This document shows positions 38,565 to 49,700 of a stretch of 64,000 bases of DNA, piece by piece. The position numbers were made by a program, and so were the translations under genes. The DNA lies in assembly GCA_947579605.1 (NCBI GenBank), contig OX388307.1, positions 21,491,237-21,555,236 on the forward strand, read 5' to 3'. The notes beneath the pieces are model-generated. The model was not told the origin of the DNA. It did not search any database and was given only the letters and a program-made list of their open reading frames with translations. The number at the start of each line of letters is the position of its first letter. Position 1 is the stretch's first letter. This DNA is from Athripsodes cinereus (taxonomy: Eukaryota > Arthropoda > Insecta > Trichoptera > Leptoceridae).

Positions 38565-39568
38565 TACGAAAAAAATTATCCAAGTCGCTAAAAGTCCTTG
38601 GAGAATACTATGAAGAGAACAACCTTAGACCAAACCCAAAGAAAACTCAACTTTGTGCATTCCATCTCAGGAATAGAGAAGCTTCCAGAGAGCTTAATGT
38701 AGTGTGGATGGGAGAAAAAATAGATCACTGCAATACAACAAAATACCTCGGTGTCATACTGGATAGGACATTGACATACAAAGAGCACTGCATGAGCACC
38801 AAACAGAAGGTGTGCGCCAGAAATAACATCCTGCGTAAACTCACAGGAACATCGTGGGGCGCAACTCCATCAGTGTTGAGGGCTTCAGCACAGGGGCTAT
38901 GCTTGTCTGCAGCGTAATACGCGTGTCCGGTATGGCAGAAGTCTGCCCACTCCAAACAGGTGGATGTAGCAGTCAACGAGATGGCACGGATTACATCAGG
39001 ATGCCTAAAACCAACACCGATAGAAAAACTAAACCCGATTATTGGAACCGCCCCACCCTATATTCGGCGACGAACAGCTGCAGATGCAGAAAGGTATAAA
39101 CAAACTCATGACAACAGGCACCCTCTTTATCACCACCAGCCAGTGGTGTCCCGACTGATCTCCAGAAACAGCTTTCTTAAGAGCACTCTTCCTGTTGAGT
39201 CCTCACAACAACGAAGAGAAGAACTCTGGAGAGGGGACCCTGGAGTGACATTGTGGATGGACCCACATGAAGGTATCCGAGTGGGCGAACATCTGCCATA
39301 CTCTTTGTGGAAAACCCTGAATAGACTAAGGGTTGGTGTCACAAGGTGCAAGAAAAACCTTCAGAAGTGGGGATACCTATCTGCAGAGGACGACATACAA
39401 TGTGAATGTGGCGCAGTTCAGGATGATAGCCACTTACTAATATGCCCACTGATGGGGGACGGCTGTAGTCCTGAAGACCTTATCATAGCTAACGACAAGG
39501 CGATGAATGTCGCCGCTTATTGGAGTGGGAAGATTTAAAAAAGACCGGACACGTAAAGTAAGTAAGTA
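38565..39568 (+). mobile_element. Nimb/BS-like LINE ORF2 C-terminal fragment, one stop
   Basis: Frame contains NLRPNPKKTQLCAFHLRNRE, then KYLGVILDRTLTYKEHC (post-catalytic RT region and thumb) and ALCLSAA*YACPVWQKSAHS. The TAA at 38915-38917 sits where relatives have Glu (AAEYA), and the frame stays open to TAA at 39536. A C-terminal motif CECGAVQDDSHLLICPLM (C-x-C...H...C, zinc-knuckle-like) and an (aagt)n tail follow. The catalytic RT motif and endonuclease are missing: 5'-truncated and non-autonomous. Confidence 0.78.
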
Positions 39569-39747
39569 TTTACGATGGTTTGGGTATGTGGAAAGAATGA
39601 GTGAGGACAGAATGACCAAGTATTCTTGGCTGAGAGGATCAAATGGCAAGATCATGTTAACCAAATATTACAGGACGAACACGTGTTGAGTACATCGTTG
39701 AATAGAAGAGTACACATGAGGAATTGTGTGATAGTGACGGAATCGAA
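39569..39747 (+). mobile_element. RTE-like LINE fragment (RWFGYVERM)
   Basis: KYLRWFGYVERMSEDRMTK, then in a shifted frame KWQDHVNQILQDEHVL and RRVHMRNCVIV. Closest to the 53.8-kb copy. It abuts the tail of the Nimb/BS-like LINE. Confidence 0.65.
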
Positions 39748-39915
39748 AAGAATGTGAGAAAACGCTGATGTCCGAGAACTACGTGGCTGGAACACACGAA
39801 CTAATTCTCAGGGATGGCAGTATTGACTAAGAAAAATCGGCTTGCATGTTTGAGAAATTACATTAACATTCTTTCTGCCTACTCCACTTGAGATACAGTG
39901 TGAGTTTAAATAGAT
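39748..39915 (+). mobile_element. RTE-like LINE 3' fragment, second subfamily
   Basis: 'gtccgagaactacgtggct', 'aaaatcggcttgcatgtttg' and 'tctgcctactccacttgaga' align to the 59.5-kb copy rather than to the fragment before it, so two remnants are joined here. Confidence 0.55.
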
Positions 39916-41370
39916 GGATCCAGTATTATTAACGCGCGATTAGAAATATCAATAGCTATATACTATAAGGAAAAATAGGTGCAATTTCAAACCAAAATGT
40001 AGGTACCTGTGTGTACCAATGATTATATAATAAGATAAGCTTTAATATGCCAGAGACATTTTTTTTATTATGACATAAACACAGCACGTGATATTATACT
40101 TTATAAAAATCGAATAAATATTTCTTTGGTTGAGTAGAAAATTTATCGGAATATGAACAAAAGTGTGAGTTCCTTTTAATTTCCATCAGTTTAGTCTGGA
40201 TTAAGTTAGTATGTGGATTGTTGATTCAGTGATGTTGATATTATTAAACTAGAATTGCTTGGATCTGTAATAATATGTAACTGCTGCCTGGTGCCTATAT
40301 AATATGTAACTGCTACGGATATTTAAAACTGTTGGAGTGGAAAGGCTTTTATCTTAAACCCTTATCCCAGTTGGAATAAGTTTGTTTTCCCTCTTGTGAA
40401 CGGGAAAACATTTCCAGGGCAAACATCCCCTCAAATAGATAATATCGACACATACAACCATTTGTACTAGAGGCGATATTCAAAACATCTATTTTAATAA
40501 AATGACGCAACGAAATTGCTGGGAACGTTACAAAAATTATCCAAATGCTATTGGCAGGTTGGTACGAGTACCTACATTTTCCATTCGTTTTCATAAGATA
40601 TATGATACATTTTAAACAACACATTTGAATGAATGTATTGTCTTTAATCTATTAGAACAATACTAGTCACAAGTTAGCCAGGCAGATGAAAGATAGGCTC
40701 TTTCCAATAGTTAATCAAAAAAACATCATATAAGTAGAAAATACAGTGAAAATAAAGATAAAAAAATCAAATTAAATTATCATTGAATATGTTATTCATA
40801 GAAAAATATGCCAACATGTAGGTACGCTTAAGAGGCAAATTTGCTTTTTTCTGTTTATGTTGATAAAAATTATTTTGAACTCCTATATTTGTAGTAGTGA
40901 ATACTATGTACATAAGTATAATACATTATGAATATTATTATATATGTGAGTAAATATAGAGAAGAGTCTGCATCAGAGTTTCTGTCTTTCCTCTCTCCAA
41001 ATCAAACAGAGAATTGGAATTTAATTAGCAGACGCAGTAATAGTTGAAGGAGATTTCAGGACACTTCCTCTAACAAACTACATATGATATAATATGTCCG
41101 CAATGAGATTTGATGTGACAATGTTACATCACATACAAATAACGGAGCAAACACATTGAAAACTTTGTTTTCGGACAAACATTGTGATGCTTCTCATACT
41201 ACAAAAATACAAGTAGATATTAAGTAATATTATTTTTACATTCATGTTCTGTGGAGTTTTCCAGTCAACGTCAACAAACAAGATATCCTAAACTTTTCTG
41301 TGTTTCTGAATGACCTGTGAAAGGCAGATTTCATGAGACGTAACAAATAAAACATTTTACACTTTTGATC
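39916..41370. other. No feature recognised
   Basis: A 91-codon minus frame at 40349-40624 has no recognisable domain or splice support. Confidence 0.35.
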
Positions 41371-41373
41371 CAA

Positions 41374-41487
41374 GGTTAGCCATTTATCCTCGATGTCTTT
41401 TTTTCTATTGGCACGGAGAGGACAAATTGTGTTTTTATTACATTAGTGAATCTGCTAGCTACCTGACTTTAGGATATGATGTAATGA
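41374..41487 (+). repeat. Dispersed module copy
   Basis: 'ggttagccatttatcctcga', 'ttggcacggagaggacaaat', 'ctgctagctacctgacttta'. Confidence 0.55.
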
Positions 41488-41607
41488 ATTATGTTAATTC
41501 ACCTCTTGAGAACACAATTTGGTGGAAACAGGCCTTCTCTACTTAGAACAATGTTATGTCATTTAAATTAAATATTTTCACAACATTACTTAACGCTCAA
41601 ATATCTT

Positions 41608-41705
41608 AATGGCACAGAAAGGACGACCTACACTTTACATTCAGTGAATTCACTGACTGCACCCACTTGTGAGACGTTATGGAGACATACTATAACGATA
41701 TAACA
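41608..41705 (+). repeat. Dispersed module copy
   Basis: 'ggcacagaaaggacgaccta', 'tgcacccacttgtgagacg'. It ends at the Penelope-like element that follows. Confidence 0.45.
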
Positions 41706-41709
41706 TTAA

Positions 41710-41829
41710 GAATATTATTGAGCACTGTTTTATTAGATTTCTGTTTCCCTGAAGATGCCTACAAGTATAGCCGAAAACGTTCGGTATCTAACCTAACAAA
41801 GTGGAAATTAAACAGTGCTCAATAATATA
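41710..41829 (+). mobile_element. Penelope-like 3' end flanked by perfect inverted repeat
   Basis: 'cctgaagatgcc' ... 'gccgaaaacgttcggta' is a CTGAAGA/GAAA variant of the hammerhead-like core. The 120-bp unit is bounded by 'atattattgagcactgttt' and its exact complement 'aaacagtgctcaataatat'. Confidence 0.45.
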
Positions 41830-43574
41830 TTTTTATATTTTATTAAATAAAATCAAAAATGGATTTCCACAGTGTAAACACAAAAACTCTTGAATTATTA
41901 TTTAGAATATAAATAAGGATAGATGATTTGTTATCTAATATAATCTTGTGGATTGAAGCAATAACTTGGCGTGTAGAAAAGTGAACTGAACATTATATAA
42001 TTAGTATGTATTATTTCGTACTTACACAATAACTCGACCTTCCATACAATATAAGTAAATGACTATAATAACCAAGCAGGCAGGTAATACAATGCACTCG
42101 ACTGTTATTAAATAAAGTAAGCGTGTACATTGTGTTCATAGCTCAATATCATTGGCTATTATGTTAAGTAAATAATATCCCCGCGATTGTAGTATGAAGT
42201 ATGAGGATTGGTACTAATTTGAGAAATAATTCTATTCGTACTAGATATAAGTCTCAATGTATTTTTCTAAATGTTATGTTTAACATTTCAAGTAGACCTT
42301 CACATTATCACAATACATACAATCTTCTTTCATAATGTAATATGAAATTTTCGTTTAATTTGAAATATAGGACATTTTTACTATTGTTGCCAAAAACTGT
42401 TGTTGCTTAAAATTGTTGATGTGATAAAAAAATAACATTAGGTGCTTTAAAATAACAAAAAAAAACTTTCGTGGTTAAAAACTTACGATTCGAATTTTAG
42501 CTAAGGATCTCAATTGAAGCATTTCCAAAAAAATTAAAACAATGATTATCAGGCTAACTTCTGAATAACGTTCATATATCTATACATGTCTTTAAGATCG
42601 ATTCATTTCCAATAAGTTTTCAAGAAAAGAAAACAGAAAATAAAGACAATTTATTTTTTGTTTTCTGTGAGAAAAAGTTAAGTTGTGAGCGACCATAAGA
42701 AGAATGAATGAATGTAAGAAAAAGTGTAATGGAGGCTTTTATTCAATCTGCATATAATGATAATCAAATATTTTTAATGAATTTTTTTTCTTCATGAACA
42801 TTCACCAAGAACCGTCAGTGATTAATTAGAAACTTATTCCGTTTTGCACATTGCAAAATAGAACTTATATACATTTTACTATATAGGTATCTTAATAAAA
42901 ATGTGTGACTGAAGGGTTTTGGTTAAGAAATAGATAAATATTGTGAAAAAGGCTACATAGATAAATGCCGGTAAAAAATGCATGAAAGGAAAAAGTTACA
43001 TCCTCTAAAGAGGACGTTTTTTTAAATGCTTCAAAATACGAATAGCCTGCTTACCTACCTACTCGAACAACGCGAGTGTTAAAATATGTATATCCCAAAC
43101 AATAATATCAGCAATTTTATTGCGAGCATCTATTAATTACATCTCCGTACTCACGTAGAGTGAGTTCTGTCTACCCCATAACTAAGCGTTCTCGCTATGC
43201 GGAGGAGAGAGACAGACAGAGACAGATAAATACAGCCTCCCACTAAAGAGGTTTAATTTAATTTTTATTTATGCGTAGACGTTTACATTTATCTTCGTTT
43301 CAATTAAAACTTTTGGAATTTCTAATTACAAATTCCCGTGATGCTGTCATGTACGAAACAATGAAATATAATTTAAATTACTAGTACTCCTGAAATATAA
43401 AATAAGCCTTCATTACTCACCAAACTTCGTGATCTAACTTTTTCTGCACTCACTTTTTTATATGTATTTTATGTTTGAATCCAAATTTTAAAGCCACAGG
43501 CAATTCGAATGTGAGTGAAATGTTTTGTTATTTGACAAATAACAATATGATTTTTTTTTTCAGAAAAGACTTAC
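41830..43574. other. No feature recognised (intron or downstream of the RRM gene)
   Basis: AT-rich. The next exon of the minus-strand RRM gene could lie here or anywhere to the left; I could not identify it. Confidence 0.35.
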
Positions 43575-43742
43575 CTCCTCAACGGTGATTTCGAAAGCGG
43601 GGTCTACCCAGGTGACCTGTGTCTGCGGGCCGAAGTGGGTTGCTGCCGGGCCAGTGACGTCCTTACGATTTATAGCAACGCCGCGATGAGTCTTATGCTC
43701 CCAGATGACAGTGGCGTTACTGTGATCCTTGGTATACACAAT
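43575..43742 (-). CDS. RRM gene exon 5
   Basis: 56 codons, acceptor 'gttttctag', donor GAGGAG|GTAAGT. It is markedly GC-richer than its surroundings. It encodes the second half of RRM2: IVYTKDHSNATVIWEH..., then FGPQTQVTWVDPAFEITVEE. It lies 11.5 kb from exon 4; phase and family alignment agree. Confidence 0.8.
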
Positions 43743-46700
43743 CTAGAAAACAATAATAAACACAAGTTTATACCTACATATAAACTGCAGTAAAGGTACA
43801 CTATGCACTTTTTTAAGGTATAATATATTACAGTATAACGCTCTACAAAGGACTCAAACAGCGGAAAGGAAAACATACTTGAAATATGGCCATCAAACAA
43901 CGGGATAAAGAATTGGTCATTAAATCAGCATAATAACGAATTTATCCGTTAATCAAATCATTCCAGATGTTTTTTATTAAATAATAGACCAATTGAAAAG
44001 TATTAGCAACTGACAATAAACAGATTTGTGAAATTTCTTTCAAAGGATTATTTAATATATTCAGCTGCGACATAAGTCATAGTTACTAATTAGTTTATAT
44101 TAAAATAAACTGGGAGTTTATACAATGAAATTAGTTTTATTATTCAATTTCATTGTTTAGCATTATGACAATAAATAAAAACATAACGATATTATGATCA
44201 TTGGAAAAATGAGGTGACTGCGAAATATACTATAAATGATGTGAGTATCAAACAGGTAAGGGAATTTGTAAATTGCAGAATAAACTAGGAGGGACTCTTA
44301 AAATCTGAAATCGTAGTCAGGATAAACATGGCGAGAATCGCTTTTAAGAAAACTCTTTTTTTTAATAAAATATTGAAATCCTCTAACATTTAAATCAATT
44401 ATTCACTGATAAATCATGATTAAATGATTAATCAATTATTTAAATGTTACAAACTGGTTAAAACTTTTGCCTGGGGTGTCCTGGTATATGGTTGAGACGT
44501 AGATCATACGCAATAGCGAGCGCTGACGCTTTGCTACCTTTGATGTGGTGCTTGAAACTATGTTGAAGATCCATAGTCAGAACATGTTGAAAATGAAAAG
44601 ATGTTGGACAGATTTGATGAAAGAATACAGTTCCTTAAAAATATTATCCAACAATGAGCAAACTGGATTGGCCACAACATCAGGCACTCTTGGTAGTCGA
44701 ACAAGTAACGCTTACATGGTTCATGTGGTGGAGGACATTTCCTGTAGCACATAATTAGCATTAAAAAAGGTTGACAGATTACAGGGAGAAATGGGGAAAA
44801 AAAATAAAATTGTTGCAGAGCAAGACAATCGATTGCACCATTAGAAGTAAATGATATTTCATTGAATAATGAAATAATTAAATATTAATACCCCAATTCT
44901 TATATTGTGGGCATTATTATTATATATATAAAAGGAAGTCGTGTGTGTTACAACACTTATAACTCAAGAATGGCTGTACCGATTTGAATGATCTCTGATT
45001 TGTTGGATTCTTCTCCGCCCGGAATAAACTATAGGCTATTAAAACATCTTACAAATTCACGGGAAGAAACAATATGAAGAAAATTATTTACGCCATACAT
45101 TTTTAATTTCAAAAATAAAAACAATATGGAGAGTTATGGCGCTATTAGCGCCCCCGCATCGCCTGTTGCATTGTGCTAAAATAATCCGTAGGTTCTGCTA
45201 TATTAAGAACCAAATTACTATAACTAATATGAACGAAATGTGTACTAATATTTGTTTACTATAATTCGGTAGTTACATGGCAATAGGTTGTATCTCACTA
45301 AAACATAATTTTACAGGAGAGCAAAAACAAAGTTTGCAAAAGAGATATTTCAGCCAAATTTCGAGCATTATATATCAAAATGAAGGTAATTATTATTTCT
45401 ACAAGATAGATGTAACATTCTCTTAATAATTTCTTCTACAAGATGTATGTAACATTCACTAAATAATTTGTTGCAGTTTAAAAATATTTGAGTTTTTTTT
45501 GCCATGTTGATGAAAACAATCTTTCTACATGTCAATAATGTAGAAAGATTGTTTTCATCCGGGTTAGTTGGAAGACATCGCATTTTAGCGATAAACTCGC
45601 CCTCTGTGCATTGAATTGTATAAATGATATTTTCTATGTTAATTTGTATTATTGTAAACAATGTACAGTGAAGAATAAATAAATAAATAAATAAATAAAT
45701 AAGTTACGTCTTTTCTCTCTTTATTCTGACTATAAAGAGACATATCCTTTTGCCACATCAAATATTACACTATTTTGAGCATTTTATGGAACTTGAAAAC
45801 GCAAAAAATGCGAGATACAACCTATTGCCATGTAACTACCGAATTATTCGACTAATATTTATGTATCGATAGAACTTCTGTCACATAAATGTGGACGTGC
45901 ACAGATTATATTTGAATTTGTATTTTATTTTTGCAGATGGAAAATTATTATTGAACCAAAAATTGTGCTATTAAAGATGAAAATAAGAATGTGTTCATGT
46001 AGGTAGTTCTGATGCAAGATTGTGTAGTGAAATTTGCAGACAGAGAAGAAAAATTACGAAGAAAATTATTTACGCCATACATTTTTAATTTCAATAAAAA
46101 ATGCAATATGGAGAATTATACAAAATCAACAATGAAGTTTTTTTTATAGATTGGCCTATTTATATGATATTTTTTCTATACATTCTCAAATTAGAATCGT
46201 TATCCATACAATTTAACATCTGTAGTTTTGATATTTCAATTTTTAAAAAATCGTGGAAAGAATTTTTATAAATTTTAAATGAATAGGTAAAATCTACCTG
46301 AAAAAAAATTAGTACCTACATAATTATATTACGTACTGCAGATAATTTATAAACAAATCTGAGTTAAGTATAATTTTATTGTTCAACATAAATTGTTCAT
46401 GTCGGCCGGTGTGGCGCGGAGCTCTTTCCTTTGAGTCACGAGGTCCCGGGTTCGATTCCCGGACAGGGCAAAGTGAAGAATGACCTTTTTCAAATTGTCT
46501 TGGGTCTGGGTGTTACATATATATGTATATAGTGCATTGTATATGTGTGTATCGTCGCGTTAGTACCCATAATCAAGATTCATCTAAGTTTGGGACTAGC
46601 TCGATGTGTGTGAATTGTCTATGTAAAAAAAAATGAATGTAACTTTCGCAGTTTAGCGGCCCCTCCCGTTGTCGAGTACTTTTTTTCCATAGAAAAGGTA

Positions 46701-49700
46701 ATATTTTTGAAACTTGAGGAAATTGTTGCCATATGTAGAATTATTTTAATGTGCCGGCAAAAAAAATCCACTTCGAAAATTAATTTCCTAAAATTCCGTA
46801 CATATTACTCGACAACGGGTGGGGCCGCTCAAGTTTCATAGTTGCGAATTTTTTTTCCTATAAAAGAATTTTCCAAAAATTTGGTGACCAATAAATAATT
46901 CACCATAATATGGCAACAATTTCCTCAAGTTTCGAAAATATTACTTTTTCTTTTGAAAAAAGTACTCGACAACGGGTGGGGCCGCTAAACTGCGAAAGTT
47001 CCAAATGAATTATATTTTTTTACACTATACCTTCGATGACACGCTTTGACAATTACGGGAGTTTGTAAAGAGATTAATAATATTAATCATTCATAAAGTC
47101 AGTGGGAGAGGGCAGAAGATAGGGCAGGTGTCGAACATGTGTTGAAAGGCTTGGTTTGGAGTGGCCAGAGGTCCTGGAAGCAGCGGTGAACAGTTATCTC
47201 TGGAGGAGATACTTAGGGGCAATGGGCCCCCGACCGAACTAGGACAAGGGGAAGAAGATGTATGTATGAAATCGTTCATTGATTCTTAGGCGGTACGAAG
47301 TTCGCCGGGCCAGCTAGTTATTATATAAATAGAAAAGTTTTCAACTAGCAGATGCTTGAACTTTGGATATTAATTTTTATGAGTATAATTTTATAGAACA
47401 AATTTATTCATATCATAATTTAGACGTAGGTACCACTAACTATATCGAGCAAATTATCTCATTTTAAACTGTTGTTTCAATACATTATGCACTATTTATA
47501 TCCAAATTATTTGGATTATTTCTGTTATGGAACCTGGCAACTTTGTAGTATTTTGAACGACATAGATTTAATTTAATAAAAAACATATCTCACTTGAAAT
47601 TAATATCTTAAAACGAATGAACAGTTTTTATAATATAGTATTTATACCATGTATTATCTGTTACTTGACTACTTTTTAAAATCACTACCGATTTTGGCAA
47701 ACCTTTGCCATCTAACAGTTTTGGAAACAAGTTTCGCACAAATCGGATAATGTATCAATGCGCTAAAGAAATGAATTATATTAATTACTTACGATTGATC
47801 CGCTGGCTACCTTATCTCGCGGAATATATAAATCCAATTTCATATATTTTCTTATTTTTTGACAGTCCTGTTTGCAACTCAGGGGATTGATCATGCCTTT
47901 CTTATAACTGAGAATATTCACATAAACCACTAATACTATATCATATTCTTTTTTTAAGGCAAAGCATCTGATATAAGTGAACTACTTACTTTACACAATA
48001 TTTTGGGTTAGTTGGAAGAAATCGCGCCTCTAGGATAAACTCGTCCTCTGTATATTGATTGTATGATTGTATTTGTTTGAAATGTATTTTTGTGTAAATT
48101 TGCTTGTAATCAATGTACAGTAAAGAATAAATAAATAAATAAAAAATACTTAGAAAATAATGAAAGGAAATGAGTTAAAACTATTCTTGTCAACTTTCAT
48201 GAGTTATAGACAAAAATCTCACAAGTAATTAATGTTTAATATTTTTTTCACTATAACTACACGAGATTTTACAAGTGTATTGAAAGTATAAATAACTTAG
48301 ATCAAGGGCCATCGATAAGCTCTTACAACATCATTTAATATTGTCAATTTCATTAGAGATCAGTTAAACATTCTAATAAAATGAAAATAATAATATATTG
48401 TAACAAAATATTAATTTCATCTAGTGTAATGTTCAAGTAATAATAGAGACACATAAACACAAGAAGAAAAAACAATAGAACGCTCGACATTTAATGAGCT
48501 GCCATCATAAAGTTAGAAATGAAAGTTTTTATTAGATACTATAACTAATATAACCCTTTTTGTTACGTTCCATCTTCCATCTCACCCTAGAAACAGAATC
48601 ATAATAATAATAATTCGCTATAAACAATTTCCCACCACCACCAACCTTCCCTTAAACCGCACTGATTGTCAAATCATTTGGACATGAAGAGGGAGAAATG
48701 GGAATAATTTCAATCTACATATGTGGATACAAGAATACAACATACGTTTACCGCAATACAAATTGGCTGGGCTGGGAATATACAATGTATATACGGGCGA
48801 AAACTGACTGACACAAAATCTAGATAGGATAGGTGCAATATCAGAAACACGCTCATCAAAAATAAAGTACAAATCGGACATCACAGAAACACCCAGATGA
48901 TGACTAAGTAAATATTAATACGTACACACACATATTTATATATTTAGGTATAAGGGAAGCTGTTACATGCCAGGTATTTACAATTCTACGATCCACATTC
49001 AGAAATGACCGTGTATTACAAGAGTATATAAGAGCGAAATTTCTGTGCGAAAAAGTATTACATAATATTGATATTTTTTTCATTCAGCCAGGTTCCTGTT
49101 GAAAACACAGAAAAAAATAATTTTCTTTTAGATCAAGTTTGTTCTATACTATCGTTGACGGATCTCAGTTTTGCGTATCAAAGCTTTACGTGTGAAATAC
49201 AGCCCTTTGTCTAGAAAATACTTATTGTCTTGTGAAACCTTAAATTAGTATTTTTTCAAATAACATAATATACTAATGACAGATACACATTAATTTAACT
49301 CGATAACCACGATACATTTTTTTTAATTTTGAAATTGTATTACAAAGACCGTTCAAAAGTAAAATCTTATGTGTAGATATATTAAAATGACGATTCAGCA
49401 AATAGAAAAAGGGATCACATTGGAGTCTATTTGAAATAACTGTACCCTTGTTTGAATATCGTTCTTGCTAACCTTTTTGGACTCCAAGCATATTCAAATA
49501 ATTGTTATATAAGCGAAAAATTGTTATTCAAAAATAAGATAACAAACAAAGCCAATCTGTAGTGTTTTTAGATAAAGGTTTGTTACAACGCATTTTCCAA
49601 ACTATCGATTCTTTATAGAAAATTGATGATTTTTATGCTGATATCTACTTAATAATAGATAAACGTGGCGCGTTATAGATGAAAAATATTTTTAATGTAA

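Larger units (their letters stand above)
45261..45847. repeat. Perfect 36-bp inverted repeat bounding ~590 bp
   Basis: Arms 45261-45296 and 45812-45847, starting 'ataattcggtagttacatgg', are exactly complementary. 'actaatattt' occurs just outside both arms (45244-45253, 45850-45859), suggesting a 10-bp direct flank. Confidence 0.75.
45073..46125. repeat. ~60-bp direct repeat inside the Helitron-like element
   Basis: 'gaagaaaattatttacgcca' 'tacatttttaatttca' occurs at 45074 and again at 46059, each followed by 'caatatggaga(g/a)ttat'. Confidence 0.75.
44921..47317 (+). mobile_element. Helitron-like element with nested insertions
   Basis: 5' end 'tatataaaaggaagtcgtgt' then 'ctcaagaatggctgtaccga' is a typical start of insect non-autonomous Helitrons. 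The 3' end 'gcggtacgaagttcgccggg' + 'ccagctagt' has the GGCG/CGCC hairpin and terminal CTAG. Between them lie a Jockey-type LINE, a SINE, a hAT MITE and a LINE tail, which account for much of the 2.4 kb. No Rep/helicase ORF. Confidence 0.68.
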
